Source: JAGWBF01 sp963663025 (lineage in GTDB: Bacteria; Chloroflexota; Dehalococcoidia; Lucifugimonadales; JAGWBF01). Taken from it: 64,000 nucleotides of DNA. The notes beneath the pieces were generated by a model. The model worked only from the letters and a program-made list of their open reading frames with translations. It made no database searches and had not been told where the DNA came from. Position numbers and translations under genes: made by a program. Shown here piece after piece: positions 8,707-18,139 of the stretch. How positions within the stretch are numbered: the stretch's first letter is position 1; the number at the start of each line of letters is the position of its first letter. The DNA lies in assembly GCA_963663025.1 (NCBI GenBank), contig OY760073.1, positions 1,922,001-1,986,000 of the forward strand, in the 5' to 3' direction.

Positions 8707-9260
8707 CGGAGATCCATTCTCCCCCCTCCCTTGATGGGAGGGGATTAAGGGGAGGGTGATACGCATCCCCAGGGGCAACATCCCCATGTTGATCCCCCTC
8801 ACCCCAACCCTCTCCCACCAGGGGAGAGGGGGTAGGGAGCTTCTCCCGTTCGCCCTTCGATTTCCCCCTTCGAGAGCCTCAGGACAGGCTCAGGACGAAC
8901 GGACAGCCTATGCTGCTTTCCAGCATAGGTTCCCGCTTTCGCGGGAACGACGACTTGATGTTAACCGCCACTTCCGTCGGAGATCCATTCTCCCCCCTCC
9001 CTTGATGGGAGGGGATTAAGGGGAGGGTGATACGCATCCCCAGGGGCAGCATCCCCATGTTGATCCCCCTCACCCCAACCCTCTCCCACCAGGGGAGAGG
9101 GGGTAACCGGGGAGGGCGACACGCTCCCCAGACAGCCCGGCCGTTCGCCCTTCGATTTCCCCTTCGAGAGCCTCAGGACAGGCTCAGGACGAACGGACAG
9201 CACGGGGCGGCCTGATCTCGGCCTGACTCTCATGGATTGCGGCCTTCGCCGCAATGACGA
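8707..9260. repeat. Repeat island 3 with 128-bp duplication
   Basis: No gene is seen from 8664 to 9430. The block 8707-8834 is repeated at 8978-9105 (offset 271) with one mismatch noticed. Each block holds both family C boxes. Family B copies lie at about 8845-8905 and 9140-9198. A D-type hairpin lies at about 8929-8950. One family A copy lies at about 9231-9260. Confidence 0.85.
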
Positions 9261-9370
9261 CGCAATGCCGGATCCCAGAGGGGCAACGGCTGAGGAAGTA
9301 TAGCTGGCGGGGAAGGGGGGAGTCAACGTTTTCAGCTACGATTATCGATTCAATATGTCAAGCCGATTCC

Positions 9371-9407
9371 TTGACAGTGGACAGGCGTCGTGTTAACTTC
9401 CGTTAAC
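9371..9407 (+). promoter_or_regulatory. hrcA promoter with overlapping GTTAAC dyad
   Basis: TTGACA (9371-9376) and TAACTT (9394-9399) are separated by 17 bases. Two GTTAAC palindromes (9392-9397 and 9402-9407) four bases apart cover the -10 box and the likely start point. This is a plausible autoregulatory operator. No standard CIRCE element is present here. Confidence 0.5.
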
Positions 9408-9430
9408 TAATCCGACACCCTGCCAGCACC

Positions 9431-10483
9431 ATGACCAACTACAGCTTCCCCAGCTACGGGGGCCTCAAGATGCGCACCGGGACGGTGCTCAACATCCTGG
9501 TGGATGAGTACATCAACACGGTGGCGCCGGTGGCCTCGGACGACATAGCCCAGCGCCTGCCCCGGAAGGTGAGCTCGGCGACCATCCGCAACGAGATGGC
9601 CGAGCTGGAGGAGGAGGGGTACATCACCCGCCCCCATATCTCCTCGGGCGGGGTGCCCTCGGACAAGGGGTACCGCTTCTACGTGGAGTCGCTGGTGGAG
9701 ACGGCGGGGCCGTCGGCAGAGGCGCAGCAGGAGATACGACGGCGGTTCAACCAGGCGGCGTGGGCCCAGGATGTGTGGGTGCAGCTTGCAGCCTCGGCCC
9801 TGGCCCAGCTTACCAACAACCTGGCCATCGTGACCCTGCCGCGCACGCCCACAGCCAAGCTGAAGTACGTCGACCTGGTGTACCTGCAGGAGTTCCTGGC
9901 CCTGCTGGTGGTGGTGCTGGAGGAGACCCGGCTGAGGCACCAGCTTATCCCCCTGGACGACATCACCAACCAGAACCAGCTTTCGGAGATGTCCCTGCGC
10001 CTGAACGAGAGCCTTTCGGGGATGACCTGGGACAAGATCGGCGACGTCCAGATGGAGCTTTCGCCCCTGGGCGAGATGGTGAAGGGGAACACGGCGGAGA
10101 TGCTGCGGGAGGCCGACGCCGACGATGTGCTGGAGCACTACGTGGACGGGCTGCGCCTGCTTCTGGACCAGCCTGAGTTCTCGGAGAGCGGGCGGGCACA
10201 GGGGGTAGTGGAACTGCTGGAGGAGCGGACGTTGCTGCGGAGCCTCCTGTCCGAGGCGCCCGACGGGAGCGACGTCGGGGTGTACATCGGCGAAGAGAAC
10301 CCGGCCGAGGCGCTGCAACCCTACGGGATCATCATCAGCAGCTACGGGGTGCCCCACAAGATGTCGGGCACCATCAGCGTCCTGGGGCCTACGCGCATGG
10401 AGTACGGCAGCGCCATCGGGAGCGTCCAGTTCCTGTCGTCCTTCATGAGCGACCTGGTGGTCGGCATCCACGGCACCGGGTAG
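9431..10483 (+). CDS. hrcA: Heat-inducible transcription repressor HrcA
   Basis: The 350-residue protein matches the HrcA length and layout. The N-terminal winged helix carries the family signature VSSATIRNEMAELEEEGYI, then PHISSGGVPSDKGYRFYVE. A GAF-like middle domain and the C-terminal GVYIGEENP...YGVPHKMSGTISVLGPTRMEY block follow. HrcA represses chaperone genes by binding CIRCE inverted repeats, and its folding depends on GroEL. The ATG at 9431 has no clear ribosome site. The ATG at 9470 (MRTGTVLN) is an alternative nearer the usual family start. No grpE, dnaK or dnaJ is adjacent, unlike the common operon. The usual SAGR after PH reads SSGG. Confidence 0.9.
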   Translation: MTNYSFPSYGGLKMRTGTVLNILVDEYINTVAPVASDDIAQRLPRKVSSATIRNEMAELEEEGYITRPHISSGGVPSDKGYRFYVESLVETAGPSAEAQQEIRRRFNQAAWAQDVWVQLAASALAQLTNNLAIVTLPRTPTAKLKYVDLVYLQEFLALLVVVLEETRLRHQLIPLDDITNQNQLSEMSLRLNESLSGMTWDKIGDVQMELSPLGEMVKGNTAEMLREADADDVLEHYVDGLRLLLDQPEFSESGRAQGVVELLEERTLLRSLLSEAPDGSDVGVYIGEENPAEALQPYGIIISSYGVPHKMSGTISVLGPTRMEYGSAIGSVQFLSSFMSDLVVGIHGTG

Positions 10484-10499
10484 GGGGCCATCCCCCGGC

Positions 10500-11960
10500 C
10501 GCCAGCCTCCGTTCACCCTTCGAGAGCCTCAGGGCGAACGGAAGACGACGGGCCTTTCGTCATTGCGGCGTAGGCCGCAATCCAGAACGGAACGTTGCCG
10601 GGTTTCAGGCTGGCTCTCACCAGGGTAGGCCCCGTTCATGCTTCGAGTCCCCCCTTCGAGAGCCTCAGGACAGGCTCAGCACGAACGGGAGCGTCGGCCT
10701 TATACTGCCGTTCGCCCTTCGAGAGCCCCTTCGAGAGCCTCAGGACGAACGGAATACGACGGGCCTGCCTGTCCCAGGCCCTGGGTTTCCTGGATTGCGG
10801 CCTTCGCCGCAATGACGGCGTCCCCAGTTCGTACTTCGAGTCCCCTCAGCACGAACGGGAGCGTCGGCCTTATACTGTCGTTCGCCCTGAGGCTCTCGAA
10901 GGGTGAACGGAGGACGACGGGTTTAGCAGCGGGGCGTAGACTCCCGCTTGCGCGGGAGTGACGGTGGGGGTAGCGGGAGTGACGGTGAGGGTGCCCTCAC
11001 ACCAGCCACGCTATTCGTCATTGCGGCGTAGGCCGCAATCCAAGACGGAGCGCTGCCGGGTTTCAGGCTGGCTCTCGCCAGGGTGGGCCCCGTTCATGCT
11101 TCGAGTTCCCTCAGCACGAACGGGGAGCGTCGGCCTTATACTGCCGTTCGTCCTGAGGCTCTCGAAGGGCGAACGGACGACGACAGGTTTAGCAGCAGGG
11201 AGTAGACTCCCGCTTGCGCGGGAGTGCCGGGCAACGTAGAGCATCCGCGCCGTTCGTCATTGAGGCCTTCGCCGCAATGACGGTGGGGGCCTTTCGTCAC
11301 ACCCGCGCCCTTCCGGACCTTGCGTCCCATACCCTTCCCCACACCAGCCACGCTATTCGTCATTGCGGCGTAGGCCGCAATCCAAGACGGAGCGCTGCCG
11401 GGTTTCAGGCTGGCTCTCGCCAGGGTGGGCCCCGTTCATGCTTCGAGTTCCCCCTTCGGGCGCCTCAGGACAGCCTCAGCACGAACGGGAGTGGGGATCA
11501 GGGCGAACGGAGATATATATTATCCCCCCTCCCTTGAGGGAGGGGATTAAGGGGAGGGTGATGCCCCCGCCGGGAGCGCATCCCCCATGGTGGTCCCCCT
11601 CACCCCAACCCTCTCCCACCAGGGGAGAGGGGGTAGGGGCTTCTCCCGTTCGTGCTTCGAGTTCGTACTTCGAGAGCCTCAGGACAGGCTCAGCACGAAC
11701 GGGGGCGTCGGCCTTATACTGTCGTTCACCCTGAGGCTCTCGAAGGGCGAACGGCCTGTCAGGGGCCTGCCTGATTCCAGCCTGAGTTTCCTGGATTGCG
11801 GCCTTCGCCGCAATGACGGCAGGGGGGCCGTTACAGCCAGCCTTACTCGCACCAAGCCTCCTCGGATGTATTATGATGTAGGCGTCCCCCTCACCCCAAC
11901 CTTCTCCCGCGGGGAGTCCTACTCCCCCCTCCCTTGAGGGAGGGGATAAAGGGGAGGGCG
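10500..11960. repeat. Repeat island 4
   Basis: This 1.5-kb gene-free stretch is a mosaic. Family A copies lie near 10558, 10789, 11017, 11258 (decayed), 11359 and 11791. Family B copies are dense through 10510-10915, 11095-11180, 11435-11500 and 11648-11755. Family C boxes lie near 11522-11562, 11597-11632, 11887-11915 and 11923-11960. D hairpins lie near 10939-10965 and 11206-11226. The block 10998-11110 is repeated without visible change at 11340-11452 (offset 342). The short open frames across it are shadows of the repeats. Confidence 0.85.
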
Positions 11961-12089
11961 AGACTATTTCAACGAAGGGGTCGTGCATTGAACACCAGAT
12001 ATGGCATGGAGCATGCGGCCGAGGCGTGCTGCCGCAGGGGGATCATATTCGCGGAGGAGTCGGCCTACGGCGCCACCAGCCAGGCTGGG

Positions 12090-14579
12090 ATGGCGGACAG
12101 CAAGGCCTTCCCCCTGCCCGGGGATGAGCCCCAGTGGCCCAGGGACCGGGTGTGCAACCTGCGCCACACCAGGCTGGAGATCGGCCTGGACGTGGAGGCG
12201 CGCCGCATCTCCGGCGTGGCCACTCACACCCTGTCGCCCATCAACGACGGGCTGGCGACGCTGGAGCTGGATGCCGTGGAGCTGGACGTCACTAGCGTCC
12301 GCCTGGACGGCGGGAGCGACCTTGCCTTCACTGCATCAGGGGGCAAGCTGAACATCGACCTGGGGCGGGCCTGGAGCGCTGGCGATGAGCTGACTCTGGC
12401 CATTTCCTACAGCGCCCAGCCCCGGCGGGGCCTGTACTTCAACGCGCCCGACGATGCCTACCCCGGGCGGCCCCGGCAGGTGTGGACCCAAGGCCAGGAC
12501 GAAGACTCCCGCTTCTGGTTCCCCTGCTTCGACTACCCCAACCAGCGGTTCACCAGCGAGATCATCGCCAGGGCGCCCGCCTCCTGGACCGCCATCTCCA
12601 ACGGCCGGCTGGTGTCGTCGGAGGCCGAGGGCGACGCGCGGACCTTCCACTGGCTCCAGGACAAGCCCCACTCCACCTACCTGATGTCCCTGGTGGCCGG
12701 GGAGTACACCGAGGTGCGGGACGATGTGGACGGCGTGGCCATCTCTTACTACTCGCCCCCAGGCCGGGAGGGGGACACCCGCCGGGCCTTCGGCAACACG
12801 CCCAAGATGGTGCAGTTCTTCGCCGACAAGATCGGCGTCCCCTACCCCTGGGACAAATACTCCCAGGTTACGGTGGCCGACTTCATCTTCGGCGGAATGG
12901 AGAACACCTCTGCCACGACCATGACCGACGCCCTACTGCACAACGAGCGCGCCCACCTTGACTACTCGGCGGACAGCATCGTGGCCCATGAGCTGGCCCA
13001 CCAGTGGTGGGGCGACCTGGTTACCTGCCGGGACTGGTCCCACGGCTGGCTCAACGAGGGGTTCGCCACCTACTTCGACCTGTTGTTCAAGGAGCACGAC
13101 CTGGGCCAGGACGAGTTCAGGTACGCAGTCTATCAGGACGCGTCCACCTACCTTCAGGAGGACTCCGGGCACTACCGGCGCCCCATCGTCAACAATGTGT
13201 ACCGTCAGCCGGTGGACATCTTCGACCGCCACCTGTACGAGAAGGGGGCGCTGGCGCTCCACATGCTCCGGGCCTACCTGGGGGACGGCCTGTTCTGGAA
13301 GGCCCTGAACCACTACTGCACCAAGCACCGGGGCGGGAACGTGACCACCGACGACCTGCAGAAGGCGGTGGAGGAGGCCACGGGCAGGAGCATGGACCGG
13401 TTCTTCCGCCAGTGGCTGTACAAGGGGGGCCACCCGGCCTTCAAGGTGACCTACCAGTGGGATGAGGAGACGAAGACAGCCCGGGTGGGCGTGAGCCAGA
13501 CCCAGGCCGCCGACGAGACGACCTCCGTGTTCGCGATGCCCATCATCCTGGCCTACCAGACATCCCAGGGGCGCCGGGAGGTGAAACTGGACATCTCCGA
13601 GGCCAACCAGACCTTCTACATCGCCGCCGATGAGAAACCCTTGATGGTGAGCTTCGACCCCGGCTACCGGTGCCTGAAGACCCTGGAGTTCGAGCTGCCC
13701 CGGGAGATGCTCACCTACCAGCTTGCCAACGACGAGGATGTCATCGGGCGCATCACGGCAGCCCAGGGGCTGGCCAAGCTGGAGGACCCCAGGAGCGTGG
13801 AGGCGCTGGCCGAGGCGGTGAAGAGCGACGGGTTCTGGGGTGTGCAGGCCGAGGCCGCCAAGGCCCTGGGGGTGATCAAGTCCCAGGGCGCCCTGGAAGC
13901 CCTGGTGGGCTGCGTCGGCGTCGCCCACCCCAAGGCGCGGCGGGCGGTGGTGGCCGCTTTGGGCAACTTCAAGGAGAAGGCTGCCTTCGATGCCCTGCTG
14001 CCCATCATGGAGCGGGACGACAGCTACTTCGTGGAGGCTGAGGCGGTGCGGGCGGTGTGCAAGACCCGGGAAGCCGGGGCCTACGACGCCGTGACCGGGT
14101 CCCTGGGGAAGACCTCCTTCAACGACATCTTCACAGCCCAGGGCTTGGCGGGACTGGGGGACCTGCAGGATGAGCGGGCCATCGAGGTCGCCAAGGAGTG
14201 GGCTGGCTACGGGAAGCCCTCCCGGGCCCGGGAGGCGGCCCTGGGCTGCCTGGGCAAGCTGGGAGAGCAGAAGAGGGAGATAGCCGAGTGGGTGGCCGAC
14301 TACCTGGACGACCCGTGGCTGCGGGTGCGGGCCGGAGCGGCCCGGGCATTGCAGGACATCCGGGAGCCGGGGGCCATACCAGCCCTGGGGAGGCGCATCC
14401 CCAGGGAGCTGGACGGGCGGGTGGTGCGCCAGTGCCGGGAGGCCATCGCAGCCATCTCCGCGGGCCGGGACCGGGGGGAGGATGTGAAGAAGCTGCGGGA
14501 GGGCTTGGAGTCCCTGGGCGAGGAGAACCGCAAGCTGAAGGACCGGCTGGAGAAGCTGGAGTCCCGCCTGGACCAGTAG
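12090..14579 (+). CDS. M1 family aminopeptidase with C-terminal HEAT repeats
   Basis: This is a zinc metallopeptidase of about 829 residues. An N-terminal beta-saddle domain precedes the exopeptidase signature GGMEN (about residue 267). The zinc site is HELAH (300-304), with the third ligand Glu323 in LNEGFATYF, giving HExxH-18-E. The C-terminal third (about 550-800) is a run of alpha-helical HEAT/Armadillo-like repeats, then a charged coiled-coil end (LEENRKLKDRLEKLESR-like). The frame is open back to 11934, but its first codons are family C repeat, so I place the start at ATG 12090; ATG 12006 is the alternative. No signal peptide is evident from 12090, so it is probably cytoplasmic and cleaves N-terminal residues from peptides. 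Confidence 0.88.
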   Translation: MADSKAFPLPGDEPQWPRDRVCNLRHTRLEIGLDVEARRISGVATHTLSPINDGLATLELDAVELDVTSVRLDGGSDLAFTASGGKLNIDLGRAWSAGDELTLAISYSAQPRRGLYFNAPDDAYPGRPRQVWTQGQDEDSRFWFPCFDYPNQRFTSEIIARAPASWTAISNGRLVSSEAEGDARTFHWLQDKPHSTYLMSLVAGEYTEVRDDVDGVAISYYSPPGREGDTRRAFGNTPKMVQFFADKIGVPYPWDKYSQVTVADFIFGGMENTSATTMTDALLHNERAHLDYSADSIVAHELAHQWWGDLVTCRDWSHGWLNEGFATYFDLLFKEHDLGQDEFRYAVYQDASTYLQEDSGHYRRPIVNNVYRQPVDIFDRHLYEKGALALHMLRAYLGDGLFWKALNHYCTKHRGGNVTTDDLQKAVEEATGRSMDRFFRQWLYKGGHPAFKVTYQWDEETKTARVGVSQTQAADETTSVFAMPIILAYQTSQGRREVKLDISEANQTFYIAADEKPLMVSFDPGYRCLKTLEFELPREMLTYQLANDEDVIGRITAAQGLAKLEDPRSVEALAEAVKSDGFWGVQAEAAKALGVIKSQGALEALVGCVGVAHPKARRAVVAALGNFKEKAAFDALLPIMERDDSYFVEAEAVRAVCKTREAGAYDAVTGSLGKTSFNDIFTAQGLAGLGDLQDERAIEVAKEWAGYGKPSRAREAALGCLGKLGEQKREIAEWVADYLDDPWLRVRAGAARALQDIREPGAIPALGRRIPRELDGRVVRQCREAIAAISAGRDRGEDVKKLREGLESLGEENRKLKDRLEKLESRLDQ

Positions 14580-14599
14580 GGATCTACCGTCGTTCCCAG

Positions 14600-15450
14600 G
14601 CCTCCCGCCCCTGTCCGCTCCCCCTTCGAGTTCCCTCAGGGTGAGCGGACAGGGGGAGAGCGCTCAGTCCCCCGTTCATGCTTCGAGAGCCCCATCGACA
14701 GGCTCAGCACGAACGGGAGTGGGGATCAGGACGAACGGGCGACGGCGGGTTTGGCGGCAGGACGTAGACTCCCACTTGCGCGGGAGTGACGGAAGCAGGG
14801 GCGGCCACGCTTTTCGTCATTGCGGCGAAGGCCGCAATCCAGGACGGAGCGCTGGCGGGTTCCAGGCTAGCTCCTAAGTTGGAGCCAGCAGACCCTTGGG
14901 GGAGGACAACACCTCTGCCAAGCAGCCCAGCCGTTCGTCCTTCGAGTCCCCTCAGGACGAACGGCCTGTCAGGGGCCTGCCTGTCCGAGGCCCTGGGTTT
15001 TCTGGATTGCGGCCTTCGCCGCAATGACGGATTGATGCTCCCCCTCACCCCAACACTTTCCCACTAGGGGTCGTCCCCGCCGTCCCGCCCCTGTCCGCTC
15101 TCCCTTCGAGTTCCCTCAGGGTGAACGGACAGGGGGAGAGGGTCAGTCCCCCCGTTCGTCCTGAGCCTGTCCTGAGGCTCTCGAAGGGGAACTCGGAGGG
15201 CGAACGGCCTGTCAGGGGCCTGCCTGTCCCAGGCCCTGGGTTTCCTGGATTGCGGCTTACGCCGCAATGACGGATTGATGCTCCCCCTCACCCCAACCCT
15301 CTCCCACCAAGGGTCGTCCCCGCCGTCCCGCCCCTGTCCGCTCCCCCTTCGAGAACCTCAGTGTGAACGGACAGGAGGAGAGGGTCAGTCCTCCCGTTCA
15401 TGCTTCGAGAGCCTCAGCACGAACGGGGGTGGGGCTCAGCACGAATGGGA
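14600..15450. repeat. Repeat island 5
   Basis: There is no gene from 14580 to 15580. Family A copies lie near 14815, 15001 and 15246. Family B copies lie near 14620-14652, 14680-14720, 14930-14965, 15100-15135, 15155-15208 and 15340-15430. A D-type hairpin lies at 14767-14792. Decayed family C boxes lie at 15043-15070 and 15287-15310. The stretch starting at about 15066 (CGTCCCCGCCGTCCCGCCCC) recurs near 15314, so part of this island is also duplicated. Confidence 0.8.
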
Positions 15451-15534
15451 GAGGGGGTAGGCGGCGGGTAAAGTGCTGGAAATAGATGCCTTCAGGGACT
15501 GGTGAATGGAAACGTTGTGTGTTACGCTCGCAAA

Positions 15535-15564
15535 TTGTAAAATAAGGCATCTGTGCTATAGCAC
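15535..15564 (+). promoter_or_regulatory. Possible promoter with 12-bp palindrome
   Basis: TTGTAA (15535-15540) and TATAGC (15557-15562) are 16 bases apart. The -10 box lies inside the perfect palindrome GTGCTATAGCAC (15553-15564). A repressor bound there would block the promoter of the gene starting at 15581. Confidence 0.35.
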
Positions 15565-15580
15565 GTTCTAAGGGGGACCA

Positions 15581-17035
15581 ATGGGAGGGTTCGACAGGGC
15601 ATACTCGACCCAAAGCGACTCAACTGATGTAGGGAAGCGGTGGTGGGCATCTCCCTTCCCGGCAGCTATAGCCCTTATGCTGTCTGTCCTGCTGGCCCTG
15701 ACCTTGGCGCCAGCTATATTTGCTTCCGGCCATACCTTCACAGTCTCGTTGGGGAGTGGCGCGGTCACCCTCACTGGCGACGGCAACGACACCGCCGAGG
15801 TCATTCTAAGTGTGAATGTGACCTCTTCAACCAACGAGGTTCTGAGCACCGGCGATGAGATCACAGTCTCTATCGTTACGGGCGACCAAACTACAGCCAA
15901 GGCTGGCGACTACATGCTTGCGACAGCGGACATGGTGTTCACCAGCAATGATATAACTGACCAGCAGACAGGTGCGATCGCCTCGGGCTCCAAGACTGCC
16001 AAGTTGTCCTTCGATATCAGCAAGGTTTCATCAAGCATCGAAGAGGAGGGCGACAACCCCTGGCTGCTCACCCTTAAGGCCGAAATCGGCAGCGACGGCT
16101 GCCCGACGCGCAACAATGCCATCATCTGCAGCGCCTCTGACGGCCAGCAAACCGTCGCGGTCATCGCTGAGGACACGCCGGTGAAGGTCACGGTGCCCAA
16201 CGGCGCTGCCCAGACCGGCGATGCGCCCAAGAACGGCAAGGCTGTATTCGACGGGACCACGATGACCTACACGCCGGCCAGGAACGTGCCCGCCGACCCG
16301 GACTCGGTGGCCCTGGACTCGGTAACGTGGACAGTGACCAGCGGAGGCAACCACGGACGTGTGAACATCATCATCGTCCCCATAAACGACATACCTGAGC
16401 GCCGGGGGGCCATCCCTGCGATGACCCTGGTGGCCGGCGGTGAGTCGGCGACCCAACTTGTGGCAGGCCGCTTCGAGGACTACGACGGCGATGCCCTCTC
16501 CTACGGCGCCCGCAGCAGCAACCCCGACGTGGCAACGGCGGCGATAGTGGGCCGGCTGGTCAGCGTTACCCCCGTCAGCGAGGGTGATGCCATGATCACG
16601 GTGACCGCCAGGGACCCGGACGGGGTGGTGGCCCAGATCAACCAGATCAGGTTCGCCGTAACGGTAACGCCGGGCGAGGCTGAAGAGGACGAGGCTGTGG
16701 CCGCTCCGTACCCGACACCCAGGCCCACGGCAACACCCATGCCCACAGCCACGCCGGTGCTGCCGGAGCCTACTCCCACGCCGACGCCTACCCCAACGCC
16801 GACGCCCACTCCGACGCCGACGCCTACTCCCACGCCGACGGCGACGCCGGAGCCTACGGCAACGCCCACGCCCGTGCCTCCGACGCCCGTGCCTCCAACC
16901 CCGACACCCACGCCGGAGCCGGAGCCCCAGGATGAGGGTGGACTGGCAGTTATCTGGTGGATACTGATTATCCTCGCCATAGTGGTGGTTATTGTTGCTG
17001 CGTCGGTAGGGTACGTCGTAATGCGACGGTCATAA
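15581..17035 (+). CDS. Membrane-anchored surface protein with Pro-Thr stalk
   Basis: The 484-residue protein starts at an ATG five bases after AGGGGG. A basic N-terminus and hydrophobic segment (about residues 26-48) form the export signal. Residues 50-360 are beta-rich, with cadherin/Calx-beta-like repeats (TLTGDGNDTAEV, RFEDYDGDALSYGARSSNPDVATAAI). A stalk of about 70 residues follows, mainly Pro-Thr repeats with Val, Ala, Glu and Met. It ends in a single transmembrane helix (about 459-480) and a short basic tail (MRRS). This is a typical type I, stalked, cell-surface architecture seen in Chloroflexota. It lies directly upstream of a second stalked protein. Ligand and function are unknown. 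Confidence 0.75.
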   Translation: MGGFDRAYSTQSDSTDVGKRWWASPFPAAIALMLSVLLALTLAPAIFASGHTFTVSLGSGAVTLTGDGNDTAEVILSVNVTSSTNEVLSTGDEITVSIVTGDQTTAKAGDYMLATADMVFTSNDITDQQTGAIASGSKTAKLSFDISKVSSSIEEEGDNPWLLTLKAEIGSDGCPTRNNAIICSASDGQQTVAVIAEDTPVKVTVPNGAAQTGDAPKNGKAVFDGTTMTYTPARNVPADPDSVALDSVTWTVTSGGNHGRVNIIIVPINDIPERRGAIPAMTLVAGGESATQLVAGRFEDYDGDALSYGARSSNPDVATAAIVGRLVSVTPVSEGDAMITVTARDPDGVVAQINQIRFAVTVTPGEAEEDEAVAAPYPTPRPTATPMPTATPVLPEPTPTPTPTPTPTPTPTPTPTPTPTATPEPTATPTPVPPTPVPPTPTPTPEPEPQDEGGLAVIWWILIILAIVVVIVAASVGYVVMRRS

Positions 17036-17061
17036 GAGTCCAAGGAATAGAATTGCAACAC

Positions 17062-17084
17062 CCCCCTTCCTTCAAAGAAGGGGG
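17062..17084. repeat. Small C/G hairpin between surface genes
   Basis: CCCCCTTC (17062-17069) pairs with GAAGGGGG (17077-17084) across a 7-base loop. No T-run follows, so it is a weak terminator candidate or a further small repeat. The 157-base gap also contains CTCCCTTAAAGGGGAGGGG at about 17112. Confidence 0.4.
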
Positions 17085-17204
17085 ACAGGAAATCGAGACA
17101 CGATAGCAGGCTCCTCCCTTAAAGGGGAGGGGCTTGGGACCCCAGCTACAATCTTTGGAAACGTGGGCCAGGGGTGACGATGAGGTGAGGAGGTGTTTGC
17201 AGAG

Positions 17205-18035
17205 ATGCACCGGTCCATGTTGGCCCTTCCGCTAGTCCTCCTGCTGGTATTTGCCGCCCTGGGCGCCCAGATGGGCCAGGGCACCGCCCCTCCCGGACCG
17301 CCGGTGGGGTACTTCGGGACGATCACCATGAGCGACGGCTCCGACCCTACGGGCTATAGCTTGGTCGCATGCGTGAACGGGTGCGATACGACCGCCGGCG
17401 GATGGGAAAGCCAGCCGGTGGAGATCGGGGCCGGAGGGAGCTACAACGCCCTGATCGTCGGGCCTCCCGACGGCAGCTTTAGCGGCAGGCCCATAACCTT
17501 CTGGATCGCGAACGAGGGCGGCAGGATCCAGGCCACGGAGAGCGTTAACCTCAATTCGACACCTCCCCTGTACAGAGGGCAGAACCTGACCTTCGAGGGT
17601 GCGCTGCCTGTGGCGCCGGAGCCGACCCCGGCGCCTACGCAGGAACCTACGCTTGTACCGCCAACGCCGGCGCCCACACCTGAACCTACGCCCGTGCCTC
17701 CTACTCCCGTTCCGCCTACCCCCGCGCCTGAGCCGACGGCAACGCCTACTCCGATACCGCCTACGCCCGTCCCACCGACTCCCACGCCCGAGCCGACAGC
17801 GACCCCGGAACCCACGGCTACTCCTGAGCCGACGGCAACGACGGCGCCGCCTACGAACACTCCCATGCCGGAGCCTACTGCCGTGCCGGAGCCTACTCCA
17901 ACGCCCGAGCCCGAGGAGGAAGAAGGGGGAGGCACAAACGTCTTCCTGTGGATGTTCATCGGCCTTGTGGTCTTCCTGGTGGGGGGTGGGACACTGGTGT
18001 TCGTCTTCAGGAACAAGATACTGGGCTTGGACTAG
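17205..18035 (+). CDS. Second stalked, membrane-anchored surface protein
   Basis: This encodes about 276 residues. I place the start at ATG 17205, 11 bases after AGGAGG (17188-17193); a GTG at 17193 is also in frame. A signal peptide is followed by a compact ~100-residue beta domain (GTITMSDGSDPTGYSLVACVNG...) with a single Cys pair (ACVNGCD). A stalk of about 110 residues rich in PTP, PEPT and PPTPVP repeats follows. It ends with an acidic EPEEEEGGG stretch, one transmembrane helix (about 249-270) and a short basic end. The layout matches the preceding gene, so both are likely displayed together. A strong hairpin follows at 18082. No enzymatic motif is seen. Confidence 0.72.
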   Translation: MHRSMLALPLVLLLVFAALGAQMGQGTAPPGPPVGYFGTITMSDGSDPTGYSLVACVNGCDTTAGGWESQPVEIGAGGSYNALIVGPPDGSFSGRPITFWIANEGGRIQATESVNLNSTPPLYRGQNLTFEGALPVAPEPTPAPTQEPTLVPPTPAPTPEPTPVPPTPVPPTPAPEPTATPTPIPPTPVPPTPTPEPTATPEPTATPEPTATTAPPTNTPMPEPTAVPEPTPTPEPEEEEGGGTNVFLWMFIGLVVFLVGGGTLVFVFRNKILGLD

Positions 18036-18081
18036 TCAAAATGGGCTAGCTGTCCCAAGAATAGTCTTAGCAGGTCATTCG

Positions 18082-18120
18082 AAGGCTTGGGTGGAGGAGG
18101 TCCACCCAAGCCTTCCTGTT
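18082..18120 (+). terminator. Terminator after the stalked-protein pair
   Basis: AAGGCTTGGGTGGA (18082-18095), loop GGAGG, and TCCACCCAAGCCTT (18101-18114) form a perfect 14-bp stem. CCTGTTTG follows, which is a modest T-tract. Confidence 0.75.
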
Positions 18121-18139
18121 TGTGTGCCGCCCCTATCTT

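Noticed and set aside
16501..17061. Minus-strand frame rich in Gly-Val repeats
   Set aside because: It is the antisense of the Pro-Thr stalk of the surface protein at 15581. The plus-strand gene has a signal peptide, ribosome site and anchor.
17441..18016. Minus-strand Gly-Val-rich frame over the second stalk
   Set aside because: It is again the antisense of PTP repeats in a gene with a clear start and anchor helix.
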